A DNA stretch of 64,000 bases from Streptomyces sp. WZ.A104 (GTDB taxonomy: Bacteria; Actinomycetota; Actinomycetes; Streptomycetales; Streptomycetaceae), in contig NZ_NWVL01000043.1 in assembly GCF_002382885.1 (NCBI RefSeq), positions 1-64,000 of the forward strand. The letters run 5' to 3'. Positions 23,828 through 32,113 of the stretch are shown here, one piece after another. How positions within the stretch are numbered: position 1 is the stretch's first letter; the number at the start of each line of letters is the position of its first letter. A program made the translations under genes and the position numbers. The notes beneath the pieces are model-generated. The model was given only the letters and a program-made list of their open reading frames with translations, did no database searches and was not told the origin of the DNA.

Positions 23828-24970
23828 ATGGACAAGACCTTGATCGTGACCAATGACTTCCCGCCCCGCCCCGGCGGCATCCAGGCGTTCCTGCACAACA
23901 TGGCGCTGCGTCTGGACCCCGACCGGGTCGTCGTCTACGCCTCCACCTGGAAGCGGAGCGCCGAGGGAGTGGCGGCCACCGCCGCCTTCGACGCCGAGCA
24001 GCCGTTCACCGTCGTCCGCGACCGTACGACGATGCTGCTGCCGACCCCGCGCGTCACCCGGCGGGCCACCGCCCTGCTGCGCGAACACGGCTGCACCTCC
24101 GTCTGGTTCGGTGCCGCCGCCCCGCTCGGCCTGATGGCCCCGGCCCTGCGCCGCGCCGGCGCCCGGCGGCTCGTCGCCACCACCCACGGGCACGAGGCCG
24201 GATGGGCCCAGCTGCCCGCCTCCCGGCAGCTGTTGCGCCGGATCGGCGAGGGTACGGACACGATCACCTATCTCGGTGAGTACACCCGCTCCCGGATCGC
24301 GTCAGCCCTCACCGCCGAGGCCGCCGACCGCATGGTCCAACTGCCCCCGGGCGTCGACGAGAAGACCTTCCACCCGGCGTCCGGCGGAGACCGGGTCCGC
24401 GCCCGTCTCGGGCTCTCCGACCGCCCGGTGATCGTCTGTGTCTCGCGCCTGGTGCCCCGCAAGGGCCAGGACACGCTGATCCTGGCCATGCCCGCGATCC
24501 TCGCGCAGATCCCGGACGCGGTGCTCCTGGTCGTCGGCGGCGGACCGTACGCCAAGGACCTGAAGCGGCTCGCGGCGGAGACCGGCGTCGAGGACTCGGT
24601 ACGGTTCACCGGGCCCGTGCCGTGGGCGGAGCTGCCCGCGCACTACGGGGCCGGGGACGTCTTCGCGATGCCCTGCCGGACCCGGCGGGGCGGCCTCGAC
24701 GTGGAGGGCCTCGGCATCGTCTACCTGGAGGCGTCCGCGACCGGACTGCCCGTGGTGGCCGGAGACTCGGGCGGCGCTCCGGACGCGGTGCTGGACGGCG
24801 AGACCGGGTGGGTGGTGCGCGGCGGCAGCGCCGAGGAGTCGGCGGACCGGATCGTCACGCTGCTCGGGGACCCGGAGCTGCGGCAGCGGATGGGGGAGCG
24901 GGGCCGGGCCTGGGTCGAGGAGAAGTGGCGCTGGGACCTGCTGGCGGAGAAGCTCAAGACACTGCTGTGA
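23828..24970 (+). CDS. pimB: GT4 glycosyltransferase, PimB-like mannosyltransferase
   Basis: A 380-residue GT-B enzyme. The N terminus LIVTNDFPPRPGGIQAFL matches the mycobacterial/corynebacterial PimB' start, including the Gly-Gly loop that positions GDP-mannose. The nucleotide-binding Arg/Lys pair is in SRLVPRKGQ (about residue 215), and the EX7E motif is DVEGLGIVYLEA (about 295). PimB adds the second mannose to phosphatidylinositol mannoside at the cytoplasmic face. The neighbours (fadD, GT87, PlsC-like) match the mycobacterial pimB block. The precise acceptor in Streptomyces is inferred. Confidence 0.88.
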   Translation: MDKTLIVTNDFPPRPGGIQAFLHNMALRLDPDRVVVYASTWKRSAEGVAATAAFDAEQPFTVVRDRTTMLLPTPRVTRRATALLREHGCTSVWFGAAAPLGLMAPALRRAGARRLVATTHGHEAGWAQLPASRQLLRRIGEGTDTITYLGEYTRSRIASALTAEAADRMVQLPPGVDEKTFHPASGGDRVRARLGLSDRPVIVCVSRLVPRKGQDTLILAMPAILAQIPDAVLLVVGGGPYAKDLKRLAAETGVEDSVRFTGPVPWAELPAHYGAGDVFAMPCRTRRGGLDVEGLGIVYLEASATGLPVVAGDSGGAPDAVLDGETGWVVRGGSAEESADRIVTLLGDPELRQRMGERGRAWVEEKWRWDLLAEKLKTLL

Positions 24971-24977
24971 GTACGCG

Positions 24978-25013
24978 GCAGGGGCCCGCGCCGTCACGGG
25001 CGCGGGCCCCTGC
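24978..25013. terminator. Bidirectional terminator
   Basis: A perfect 15-bp stem, GCAGGGGCCCGCGCC (24978-24992) with GGCGCGGGCCCCTGC (24999-25013) and a 6-base loop, lies between the convergent pimB-like and fadD genes. Confidence 0.9.
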
Positions 25014-25023
25014 TCCGTAGCGC

Positions 25024-26820
25024 TCAGGCGCGGTAGATCGACTCCACCTCGTCCGCGAAGTCCTTCGCCACCACGTTCCGCTTCAGCTTCAGCGACGGCG
25101 TGATGTGGCCCGCCTCCTCGGTGAACTGGGCCGGCAGGATACGGAACTTGCGCACCGACTCAGCCTTGGAGACCGCCGCGTTCCCGTCGTCCACCGCCCG
25201 CTGCACCTCGGCCAGCAGCTCCGGGTCCTCGCGCAGCGAGAGCGCCGTCGAACCCGCCGGCTTGCCGTGCTCCTCGGCCCAGCGGCCCAGGAACTCCTCG
25301 TCCAGGGTGACCAGCGCGCCGACGAACGGGCGGCCGTCGCCGACGACCATGCACTCGGCGATCAGCGCGTGGGCGCGGATGCGGTCCTCGATCACCGCCG
25401 GGGCGACGTTCTTGCCGCCCGCCGTGACGATGATCTCCTTCTTGCGGCCGGTGATCGCGAGGTAGCCGTCCTCGTCCAGCGTGCCGACGTCACCGGTGTG
25501 GAACCAGCCGTCCGCCAGCGCCTCGACGGACGCCGACTCGTTCTTCCAGTAGCCGGTGAACAGGTGCTCGCCGTGCAGCAGCACCTCGCCGTCGTCCGCG
25601 ATCCGCACCACCGAACCGGGCAGCGGCTGGCCGACCGTGCCGATCTTCTGCCGGTCCCACGGGTTGAAGGCGGTCGCCGCACAGCTCTCGGTCAGGCCGT
25701 AGCCCTCCAGGACCGTGAAGCCGATGCCCCGGTAGAAGTGGCCGAGCCGCTCGCCCAGCGGGGCGCCGCCGGAGATCGCGTGCTCGCCCCGGCCGCCGAG
25801 CACCGCGCGCAGCTTCCCGTAGACCAGCTTGTCGAACAGCTTGTGCTTGAGCCTCAGCCCCAGCGAAGGCCCCTGCGGGGTGCTCAGCGCCCGGCTGTAG
25901 GCGATCGCCGTGTCGGCGGCCCGGTCGAAGATCTTGCCCTTGCCGTCCGCCTGCGCCTTGGCGCGGGCCGCGTTGTAGACCTTCTCGAAGACCCGGGGCA
26001 CACCCAGGATCAGCGTCGGCCGGAACGAGGCCAGTTCTTCTGTGAGGTTCTTGATGTCGGGTACGCAGCCGAGCTTGATCGGCGCCATCACCGAGGCCAC
26101 CTCGACCAGCCGGCCGAACACATGGGCGGCGGGCAGGAACAGCAGCACCGAGCAGTCGCCCGTACGGAACAGCGGCTTCAGCCGCTCCACCACGTTGCCG
26201 CACTCCGCGAAGAAGCTGCGGTGCGTCAGCACACAGCCCTTGGGGCGGCCAGTGGTGCCCGAGGTGTAGACGATGGTCGCCGGGTCGTCCGCCTTGGCGC
26301 TGACCATCCGCAGGTCCACGGTCTCGTCCGAGACCTCGGCCCCGGCCTTGACCAGCGCCTCCACCGCGCCCGCGTCGATCTGCCGGACCTGCGTCAGCTC
26401 CGGCAGCGAATCCCGCACGGAGGCCACGGCCGCCGCGTGCGCGTCACTCTCCACGAGCACCGCCACCGCCCCGGAGTCACCGAGGATCCACTGCAACTGC
26501 TCGGCGGAGCTGGTCTCGTACACCGGCACGGTCACCGCGCCGGCGCTCCAGATCGCGAAGTCCAGCAGCACCCACTCGTAGCGGGTGCGCGACATCAGGG
26601 CGACCCGGTCGCCGGGCTGCACGCCCGAGGCGATCAGCCCTTTGGCGGCGGCTCGCACCTCGGCCAGGAACTGGGTGGCGCTGACGTCCGTCCAGACACC
26701 GGCCACCTTGCGGCTCATCACCGCGACTTCGGGATGCTGAGCGGCGTTGCGGCGGATGAGATCCGTCAGATTGCCGTCCGTCGGGACCTCGTACAGGGCC
26801 GGAAGGCTGAACTCGCGCAA
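25024..26820 (-). CDS. Long-chain fatty acyl-CoA synthetase (FadD15-like)
   Basis: A 598-residue ANL-family enzyme that activates fatty acids with ATP and CoA. Motifs are TIVYTSGTTGRPKGCVLTH (P-loop, about residue 185), GYGLTESCA (adenine pocket), WFHTGDVGTLDEDGYL with the hinge ITGRKKE, and a C-terminal Lys in the PSLKLKR segment. It resembles AMP-binding ligases of the mycobacterial FadD15 group, whose gene likewise lies by pimB. It is divergent from the metallophosphoesterase across a 280-bp control region. Confidence 0.93.
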   Translation of the reverse strand: MREFSLPALYEVPTDGNLTDLIRRNAAQHPEVAVMSRKVAGVWTDVSATQFLAEVRAAAKGLIASGVQPGDRVALMSRTRYEWVLLDFAIWSAGAVTVPVYETSSAEQLQWILGDSGAVAVLVESDAHAAAVASVRDSLPELTQVRQIDAGAVEALVKAGAEVSDETVDLRMVSAKADDPATIVYTSGTTGRPKGCVLTHRSFFAECGNVVERLKPLFRTGDCSVLLFLPAAHVFGRLVEVASVMAPIKLGCVPDIKNLTEELASFRPTLILGVPRVFEKVYNAARAKAQADGKGKIFDRAADTAIAYSRALSTPQGPSLGLRLKHKLFDKLVYGKLRAVLGGRGEHAISGGAPLGERLGHFYRGIGFTVLEGYGLTESCAATAFNPWDRQKIGTVGQPLPGSVVRIADDGEVLLHGEHLFTGYWKNESASVEALADGWFHTGDVGTLDEDGYLAITGRKKEIIVTAGGKNVAPAVIEDRIRAHALIAECMVVGDGRPFVGALVTLDEEFLGRWAEEHGKPAGSTALSLREDPELLAEVQRAVDDGNAAVSKAESVRKFRILPAQFTEEAGHITPSLKLKRNVVAKDFADEVESIYRA

Positions 26821-27100
26821 GACTGCTGCTCCTCATCGGGCTCCGGTGCCACGGCTCTGTGTGACGCACCGGCTGCGGTCCAAGAGTGGCGGGTGCTCAG
26901 TGGGGTGAGCACGACTGGACTGCCCGGACGTTACCCACCAGTACTCGGTTCCGGATAGGGGGTTCCGGCCAGATGTCTTATGCATCACACATATAAATGG
27001 CCCTTTCGCGCACAGTAGTCCACTGCTGTGACGACTTGGAAGTAACCGCAGGTCCGGAACGGTCTACCCAGCGTTGGAAGGGGCGCTCTAGGGTGATCCC
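26821..27100. promoter_or_regulatory. Divergent control region fadD / metallophosphoesterase, with 20-bp inverted repeat
   Basis: An AT-rich island (26971-27003) sits between the genes. Next to it is an imperfect inverted repeat, CACAGTAGT (27011-27019) and ACTGCTGTG (27022-27030), with one mismatch and a 2-bp centre. GGTTCCGG is directly repeated at 26947-26954 and 26961-26968. TAGGGT (27089-27094) ends six bases before the ATG at 27101 and fits a leaderless start. Regulation of fatty-acid activation from this site is plausible. Confidence 0.5.
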
Positions 27101-27907
27101 ATGCGAGGCAGCGAACCGGACAGTCGGGGCCGGACCGGGGGGTCGACCCGGATCCATGTGATCAGCGATGTGCACGGCAACACCGAGGCCCTGGCCCGCG
27201 CCGGGGACGGCGCCGACGCCCTGATCTGCCTCGGTGACCTGGTGCTCTTCCTCGACTACGCCGACCACTCGCGCGGCATCTTCCCCGATCTGTTCGGCAG
27301 GGAGAACGCCGACCGCATCGTCGCGCTGCGCACCGCCCGCCGCTACGAGGAGGCCCGCGCCTTCGGCCGCGAGCTGTGGGCGGGCCGCGACCGCAACACC
27401 GAGATCCTCGGCGCCGTACGACGGCAGTACGCCGAACTCTTCGCGGCCTTCCCCACTCCGACGTACGCCACCTACGGCAACGTCGACGTCCCCGACCTCT
27501 GGCCCGAGTACGCCCGCCCGGGCACGACCGTGCTGGACGGGGAGCGGGTGGAGATAGGCGGCCGCGTCTTCGGCTTCGTCGGCGGTGGCCTGAAGACCCC
27601 GATGAACACCCCGTACGAGATCAGCGACGAGGAGTACGCCGCCAAGGTAGAGGCGCTCGGCCCGGTCGACGTCCTCTGCTCGCACATCCCGCCCGAGGTC
27701 CCCGAGCTGACGTACGACACCGTCGCCCGCCGCTTCGAACGCGGCAGCCGCGCCCTGCTGGAGGCGATCCGCACCACCCGCCCCCGGTACGCGCTTTTCG
27801 GCCACGTTCACCAGCCGTTGGTCCGTCGGATGCGGATCGGGACCACCGAGTGCGTCAACGTCGGCCACTTCGCCTCGACCGGAACGCCCTGGGCGCTGAG
27901 CTGGTGA
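27101..27907 (+). CDS. Calcineurin-like metallophosphoesterase
   Basis: A 268-residue phosphoesterase with the full set of dimetal-site motifs: VISDVHGN (about residue 20), LGDLVLF, YGNVD, CSHIPPE and FGHVHQP. These coordinate two metal ions and cut phosphomono- or diesters. The protein seems cytoplasmic (no signal peptide). It is followed at 110 bases by the SRPBCC-ArsA pair. The substrate cannot be told; a nucleotide or phospholipid-related role is possible from its fadD neighbour. Confidence 0.9.
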   Translation: MRGSEPDSRGRTGGSTRIHVISDVHGNTEALARAGDGADALICLGDLVLFLDYADHSRGIFPDLFGRENADRIVALRTARRYEEARAFGRELWAGRDRNTEILGAVRRQYAELFAAFPTPTYATYGNVDVPDLWPEYARPGTTVLDGERVEIGGRVFGFVGGGLKTPMNTPYEISDEEYAAKVEALGPVDVLCSHIPPEVPELTYDTVARRFERGSRALLEAIRTTRPRYALFGHVHQPLVRRMRIGTTECVNVGHFASTGTPWALSW

Positions 27908-28016
27908 GTGCGGGCAGCCGGGCCGTGGACCGGGGCGCCCCGGGCACGCGATAGCCTGCACAGCGGCAGGCTTCTGCCGAACGCGACCGGTTACACCGCA
28001 CTGGAGGGCCACGGCG

Positions 28017-28466
28017 ATGGCTGAACACACCAGCTCGAACATCACGATCGAGGCGGCACCGGCCGACGTCATGGGCGTGATCGCCGACTTCGCCCGCTAC
28101 CCGGAGTGGACCGGCGAGGTGAAGGAGGCCGAGGTCCTCTCCACCGACGACCAGGGCCGCGCCGAACAGGTCCGCCTCGTCCTGGACGCCGGAGCGATCA
28201 AGGACGACCACGTCCTCTCCTACACCTGGACCGGCGAGAACGAGGTCAGCTGGACCCTCGTCAAGTCCCAGATGCTGCGCTCCCTGGACGGTACGTACGC
28301 CCTCGCCCCGCTCGGCGGCGGCGAGCGCACCGAGGTCACCTACAAGCTCGCCGTCGACGTCAAGATCCCGCTGCTCGGCATGATCAAGCGCAAGGCCGAG
28401 AAGGTCATCATCGACCGTGCCCTCGCCGGTCTGAAGAAGCGCGTCGAGTCCGTCCCGCAGGCCTGA
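28017..28466 (+). CDS. SRPBCC (START/polyketide-cyclase-like) lipid-binding protein
   Basis: A 149-residue single START-like domain. It has the helix-capping DFARYPEWTGEVKEAEVL near residue 25, a beta-sheet core with TYTWTGENEVSWTL, and a C-terminal long helix. Such domains hold hydrophobic ligands in a deep cavity. It has GGAGG upstream of ATG 28017 and is followed after five bases by the ArsA-like gene. The same pair occurs in mycobacteria (Rv2185c/Rv2184c, from memory), which suggests a shared function. Confidence 0.9.
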   Translation: MAEHTSSNITIEAAPADVMGVIADFARYPEWTGEVKEAEVLSTDDQGRAEQVRLVLDAGAIKDDHVLSYTWTGENEVSWTLVKSQMLRSLDGTYALAPLGGGERTEVTYKLAVDVKIPLLGMIKRKAEKVIIDRALAGLKKRVESVPQA

Positions 28467-28471
28467 GAGCC

Positions 28472-29665
28472 GTGCGTACGGTCCTGGTCACCGGCCCCGG
28501 CGGCGCGGGCCGCACCACCGTCGCCGCGGCGAGCGCGCTGGCCGCGGCCGAGGGCGGCAGCCGCACCCTCCTGATCTCCGCCGAGGCCATACCCGGCTTC
28601 CCCGACGGCACGGCGCCCACCGAGGTCACCGAGGGGCTCGACCACGCCCGGATCGACTCCGGCGAGCACTTCCGCGCCGAACTCACCGAACTCCAGAAGC
28701 GCGCCTCCGGTGTCCTGGACCTGCTCGGCGCGGGACGGCTGGAGGGCGAGGAGATCACCGAACTCCCCGGCTCCCCGCAGCTCGCGCTGCTGCACACCCT
28801 GCACCGCGCCGCCGTGGGCGACTGGTCCGCCCGTGGCTACGACACCCTCGTCGTCGACCTCCCGCCGCTGCCCGACGCCCTCGCCCTGCTCGCCCTCCCC
28901 GGGCAGCTGCGCCGCTATCTGCGCCGGCTGCTGCCCGCCGAACGCCAGGCCGCCCGCGCCCTGCGCCCGGTCCTCGCCCAGCTCGCCGGGGTCCCCATGC
29001 CCGCCCAGTGGCTGTACGAGGCCGCCGCCCGCAAGGACACCGAGCTGGCCGCCGTACAGGCCCTGATCGAGGACGACGCCACCACGCTCCGTCTGGTCGC
29101 CGAACCGGGCCCCACCGCCGAGGACACCCTGCGCGCCGCCCGCGCCGGGCTCGCCCTGCACGGGCTGCGCGCCGACCTGCTCGTCGCCTCCCGCGTACTG
29201 CCCCGGCACTCCTGCGACCCGTTCTTCGCCGGGCTCGCCGCCCAGCAGGAGAAGTGCCTGGACCACTGGCACCAGGAATGGGCCCCGGACGTTCCCGTGC
29301 ACGAGGCCGCCCACCAGGGACGCGAGCTCCAGGGCCCGGCGGACCTGGCCGAGCTGGAGGTCCCCGCCCCGGACGCCCGCCCGGCGGGCCGGGCCGAGGA
29401 CCCCTGGTGGATCGAGGAGGCGCCGGACGCCGAGGGCGGCACGGCGACCCTCACCTGGTGCCTGCCGCTGCCCGGCGCCGCCAAGGAGGACCTGCGCCTG
29501 GTCCGCCGGGGCGACGAACTCCTCCTGACCGTCGGCCCGTTCCACCGCATCGCGCGGCTCGCCTCCGCGCTGCGCCGGTGCACCGTCTCCGGCGCGGCCC
29601 TGACCGGCGGGGTGCTGCGGGTCCGGTTCACGCCGGACCCGGAGCTGTGGCCCCGCACCTCCTGA
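28472..29665 (+). CDS. ArsA-like ATPase with Arg in the P-loop and C-terminal HSP20-like domain
   Basis: A 397-residue protein starting at GTG 28472. The N-terminal two-thirds is ArsA/Get3-like: deviant Walker motif GPGGAGRTT at residues 8-16, VVDLPPLPDALALLALPG as the switch/Walker B region, and a helical substrate-binding section. In the canonical deviant Walker A (GKGGVGKT) both Lys are conserved; here the signature Lys is Pro9 and the catalytic Lys is Arg14. The last 75 residues match the HSP20-like ArsA C-terminal domain (GAAKEDLRLVRRGDELLLTVG). The protein may handle membrane proteins or lipids together with the SRPBCC partner. ATP hydrolysis is uncertain. Confidence 0.85.
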   Translation: MRTVLVTGPGGAGRTTVAAASALAAAEGGSRTLLISAEAIPGFPDGTAPTEVTEGLDHARIDSGEHFRAELTELQKRASGVLDLLGAGRLEGEEITELPGSPQLALLHTLHRAAVGDWSARGYDTLVVDLPPLPDALALLALPGQLRRYLRRLLPAERQAARALRPVLAQLAGVPMPAQWLYEAAARKDTELAAVQALIEDDATTLRLVAEPGPTAEDTLRAARAGLALHGLRADLLVASRVLPRHSCDPFFAGLAAQQEKCLDHWHQEWAPDVPVHEAAHQGRELQGPADLAELEVPAPDARPAGRAEDPWWIEEAPDAEGGTATLTWCLPLPGAAKEDLRLVRRGDELLLTVGPFHRIARLASALRRCTVSGAALTGGVLRVRFTPDPELWPRTS

Positions 29666-29747
29666 ACGCGGTGCGGCCGTTCGGGTAACGTCGGTAGTAC
29701 GTGAACCGCAGGCCGACCGTCGGCCGCCCGCGTCGCAGGAGCCCGCC

Positions 29748-30218
29748 ATGAGTGAAGCCACCGATCGTCCCGTCGACGGCGACGCGTGGGCCGATGCCTG
29801 CGCCGAGGACCTCGCAGCGGAGAAGGCCCGCCGCCGCGCCCAGTACGGCCCGCAGCCCGGCTCCGCCGCCGAGGAGCTGCGCAAGCTGGCCGACGCCGTC
29901 GCCGACAAGGTCTCCTCGCTCCAGACCCCGCTGCTCGGCTCCGCCGCCCAGGGCGCGGTGCAGCAGGCCATCCGGCAGGCGAAGTCCGCCGTCGAGCCGG
30001 TCATCGAGCGCAACCCGGAGCTCTTCGACCACCTCGCCGCCGCGGGCAACGAGCTGCTGGCCGCCTACCGCTCCGCCGTCGAGGGCCAGGAGAGCCGCTG
30101 GACGCGCACCACCGAGGGCGCGTCCGGCACCACGAGCCCCTCGAAGAAGGCCGCCGAGGACCCGTCCGACCCGCGCGACGAGGGCCCTTCCGGCACCGAA
30201 CGCATCGACCTGGACTGA
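29748..30218 (+). CDS. DUF5304-like conserved actinobacterial protein
   Basis: A 156-residue, acidic, mostly helical protein with a disordered Ser/Pro/Glu-rich C-terminal third. The core around residues 35-105 (EELRKLADAVADKV, then AAQGAVQQAIRQAKSAVEPV) matches what I know of DUF5304. ATG 29748 follows GCAGGAG. It lies between the ArsA-like gene and glkA. The function is unknown. Confidence 0.75.
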   Translation: MSEATDRPVDGDAWADACAEDLAAEKARRRAQYGPQPGSAAEELRKLADAVADKVSSLQTPLLGSAAQGAVQQAIRQAKSAVEPVIERNPELFDHLAAAGNELLAAYRSAVEGQESRWTRTTEGASGTTSPSKKAAEDPSDPRDEGPSGTERIDLD

Positions 30219-30293
30219 CCCGCTCCGGCCGGTCCGGGCCCCTGCCTCGGGTACGGTTGCCCCTAGCGGGGCTCGACCGAAACTGAGGGATTC

Positions 30294-31235
30294 ATGGGAC
30301 TCACCATCGGCGTCGATATCGGCGGCACGAAGATCGCGGCTGGAGTGGTCGACGAAGAGGGCCGGATCCTCTCGACGTTCAAGGTGGCGACCCCGCCGAC
30401 GGCCGAAGGCATCGTCGACGCGATCAGCGCGGCGGTCGCCGGCGCGAGCGAGGGCCACGAGGTGGAGGCCGTCGGGATCGGCGCCGCCGGATATGTCGAC
30501 GACAAGCGCGCCACCGTCCTGTTCGCACCGAACATCAACTGGCGTCACGAACCGCTCAAGGACAAGGTCGAACAGCGCGTCGGCCTGCCCGTCGTCGTCG
30601 AGAACGACGCCAACGCCGCCGCCTGGGGCGAATACCGCTTCGGTGCGGGCCAGGGCCACGACGACGTCATCTGCATCACGCTCGGCACCGGCCTCGGCGG
30701 CGGCATCATCATCGGCAACAAGCTGCGCCGCGGGCGCTTCGGCGTGGCCGCCGAGTTCGGCCACATCCGGGTCGTCCCGGACGGCCTGCTCTGCGGCTGC
30801 GGCAGCCAGGGCTGCTGGGAGCAGTACGCCTCCGGCCGCGCCCTCGTGCGGTACGCGAAGCAGCGCGCCAACGCCACCCCCGAGAACGCCGCCATACTGC
30901 TCGGCCTCGGCGACGGCACGGTGGAGGGCATCGAGGGCAAGCACATCAGCGAGGCCGCCCGGCAGGGCGACCCGGTGGCCATCGACTCCTTCCGCGAGCT
31001 GGCCCGCTGGGCCGGCTCCGGACTGGCCGACCTCGCCTCGCTGTTCGACCCGTCCGCGTTCATCGTCGGCGGCGGCGTCTCCGACGAGGGCGAGCTGGTC
31101 CTCGACCCGATCCGCAAGTCGTTCCGGCGCTGGCTGATCGGCGGCGAGTGGCGCCCGCACGCGCAGGTGCTCGCCGCCCAACTCGGCGGCAAGGCAGGGC
31201 TCGTGGGCGCCGCCGACCTGGCCCGCCAGGGCTGA
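30294..31235 (+). CDS. glkA: Glucokinase, ROK family
   Basis: A 313-residue ROK sugar kinase. The phosphate-1 loop is IGVDIGGTKIAAG (residue 4 on), the catalytic Asp lies in VVENDANAAAWGE, and the phosphate-2 loop is LGTGLGGGIIIG. The zinc-binding CGCGSQGCWEQ has Cys167, Cys169 and Cys174. It phosphorylates glucose with ATP and in Streptomyces coelicolor is also required for glucose repression. A TACGGT hexamer about 40 bases upstream and CTGAGGGA give a normal leader. A GC-rich hairpin (31270-31306) may end the transcript. Confidence 0.96.
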   Translation: MGLTIGVDIGGTKIAAGVVDEEGRILSTFKVATPPTAEGIVDAISAAVAGASEGHEVEAVGIGAAGYVDDKRATVLFAPNINWRHEPLKDKVEQRVGLPVVVENDANAAAWGEYRFGAGQGHDDVICITLGTGLGGGIIIGNKLRRGRFGVAAEFGHIRVVPDGLLCGCGSQGCWEQYASGRALVRYAKQRANATPENAAILLGLGDGTVEGIEGKHISEAARQGDPVAIDSFRELARWAGSGLADLASLFDPSAFIVGGGVSDEGELVLDPIRKSFRRWLIGGEWRPHAQVLAAQLGGKAGLVGAADLARQG

Positions 31236-31311
31236 GCGCACCCGCACCGCGGGACCGTACGACGCATCAGGCGCCCGTCGCCGCCCTCCGGGGCCCGGCG
31301 GGCGCCCGTCG

Positions 31312-31317
31312 TATCGT
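31312..31317 (+). promoter_or_regulatory. -10-like TATCGT before EEP gene (leaderless)
   Basis: TATCGT ends seven bases before ATG 31325, with no Shine-Dalgarno sequence between. Confidence 0.45.
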
Positions 31318-31324
31318 GGCCCGC

Positions 31325-32113
31325 ATGGTCCTGACGCCGCTGCCCGACTCCCGTACCGAGCTGGACGGTTCAGCCGTCATCAGAGTGCTGAGCTACAACG
31401 TGCGCTCGATGCACGACGACACCGCGGCCCTGGCCCGGGTCATCCGCGCCTGCGCCCCCGACCTCGTCCTCGTCCAGGAGGCCCCGCGCTTCTTCCGCTG
31501 GCGCAAGGCCGCGGCGCGGCTGGCGAAGAGCAGCGGCCTCGTGGTCCTCAGCGGCGGGGCGACCGCCGCCGGGCCGCTGCTGCTGTGCTCGCTGCGGGCG
31601 GCCGTCGAGCGCACCGAGGACGTCCTGCTGCCGCTCACCCCCGGCCTGCACCGCAGAGGCTTCGCCACCGCTGTGGTGAGGATCGCCGGGACCCGGCTCG
31701 GCGTGCTGAGCTGCCATCTGAGCCTCCAGCGCGACGAACGCCTCGCCCAGGCGGACCTGCTCCTGGAGCGGCTGGCGTCGATGGGCGTGGAGCACGCCGT
31801 GGCGGGCGGCGACCTCAATGACGTACCGACCGGGAAGGCGTTCAGGCGTCTGGCCGGGCGGCTTCAGGACTGCCGGGCCGTGGCGCCCTGGGGCGAGGAG
31901 CTGACCTTCCCTCCGGACCACCCGCGCAAGCGCATCGACGCGGTGTTCGCGACACCGGGCATCGAGGTGCTCGGCTGCGGCGTCCCGGCCGGGCTGCCCG
32001 GGGTGAACACGGCAGACCTGAGGGCGGCCACCGACCATCTGCCGGTCCTGGCCGCGCTCAGACTGCCCGCGGGTGACGCTCACACCACCGCGCCGCGCCC
32101 CGGATCGCCGTAG
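31325..32113 (+). CDS. Endonuclease/exonuclease/phosphatase family protein
   Basis: A 262-residue EEP-fold hydrolase. Motifs are VLSYNVRSMHDD (Asn), VLVQEAP (metal-binding Glu), LSCHLSL (His), VAGGDLNDVP (Asp/Asn) and ATDHLPVLAAL (Asp-His pair). Members cut DNA, RNA or phospholipid headgroups. No signal peptide is visible, so it acts inside the cell. Its 3' end overlaps the convergent membrane-protein gene by 34 bases. Confidence 0.9.
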   Translation: MVLTPLPDSRTELDGSAVIRVLSYNVRSMHDDTAALARVIRACAPDLVLVQEAPRFFRWRKAAARLAKSSGLVVLSGGATAAGPLLLCSLRAAVERTEDVLLPLTPGLHRRGFATAVVRIAGTRLGVLSCHLSLQRDERLAQADLLLERLASMGVEHAVAGGDLNDVPTGKAFRRLAGRLQDCRAVAPWGEELTFPPDHPRKRIDAVFATPGIEVLGCGVPAGLPGVNTADLRAATDHLPVLAALRLPAGDAHTTAPRPGSP

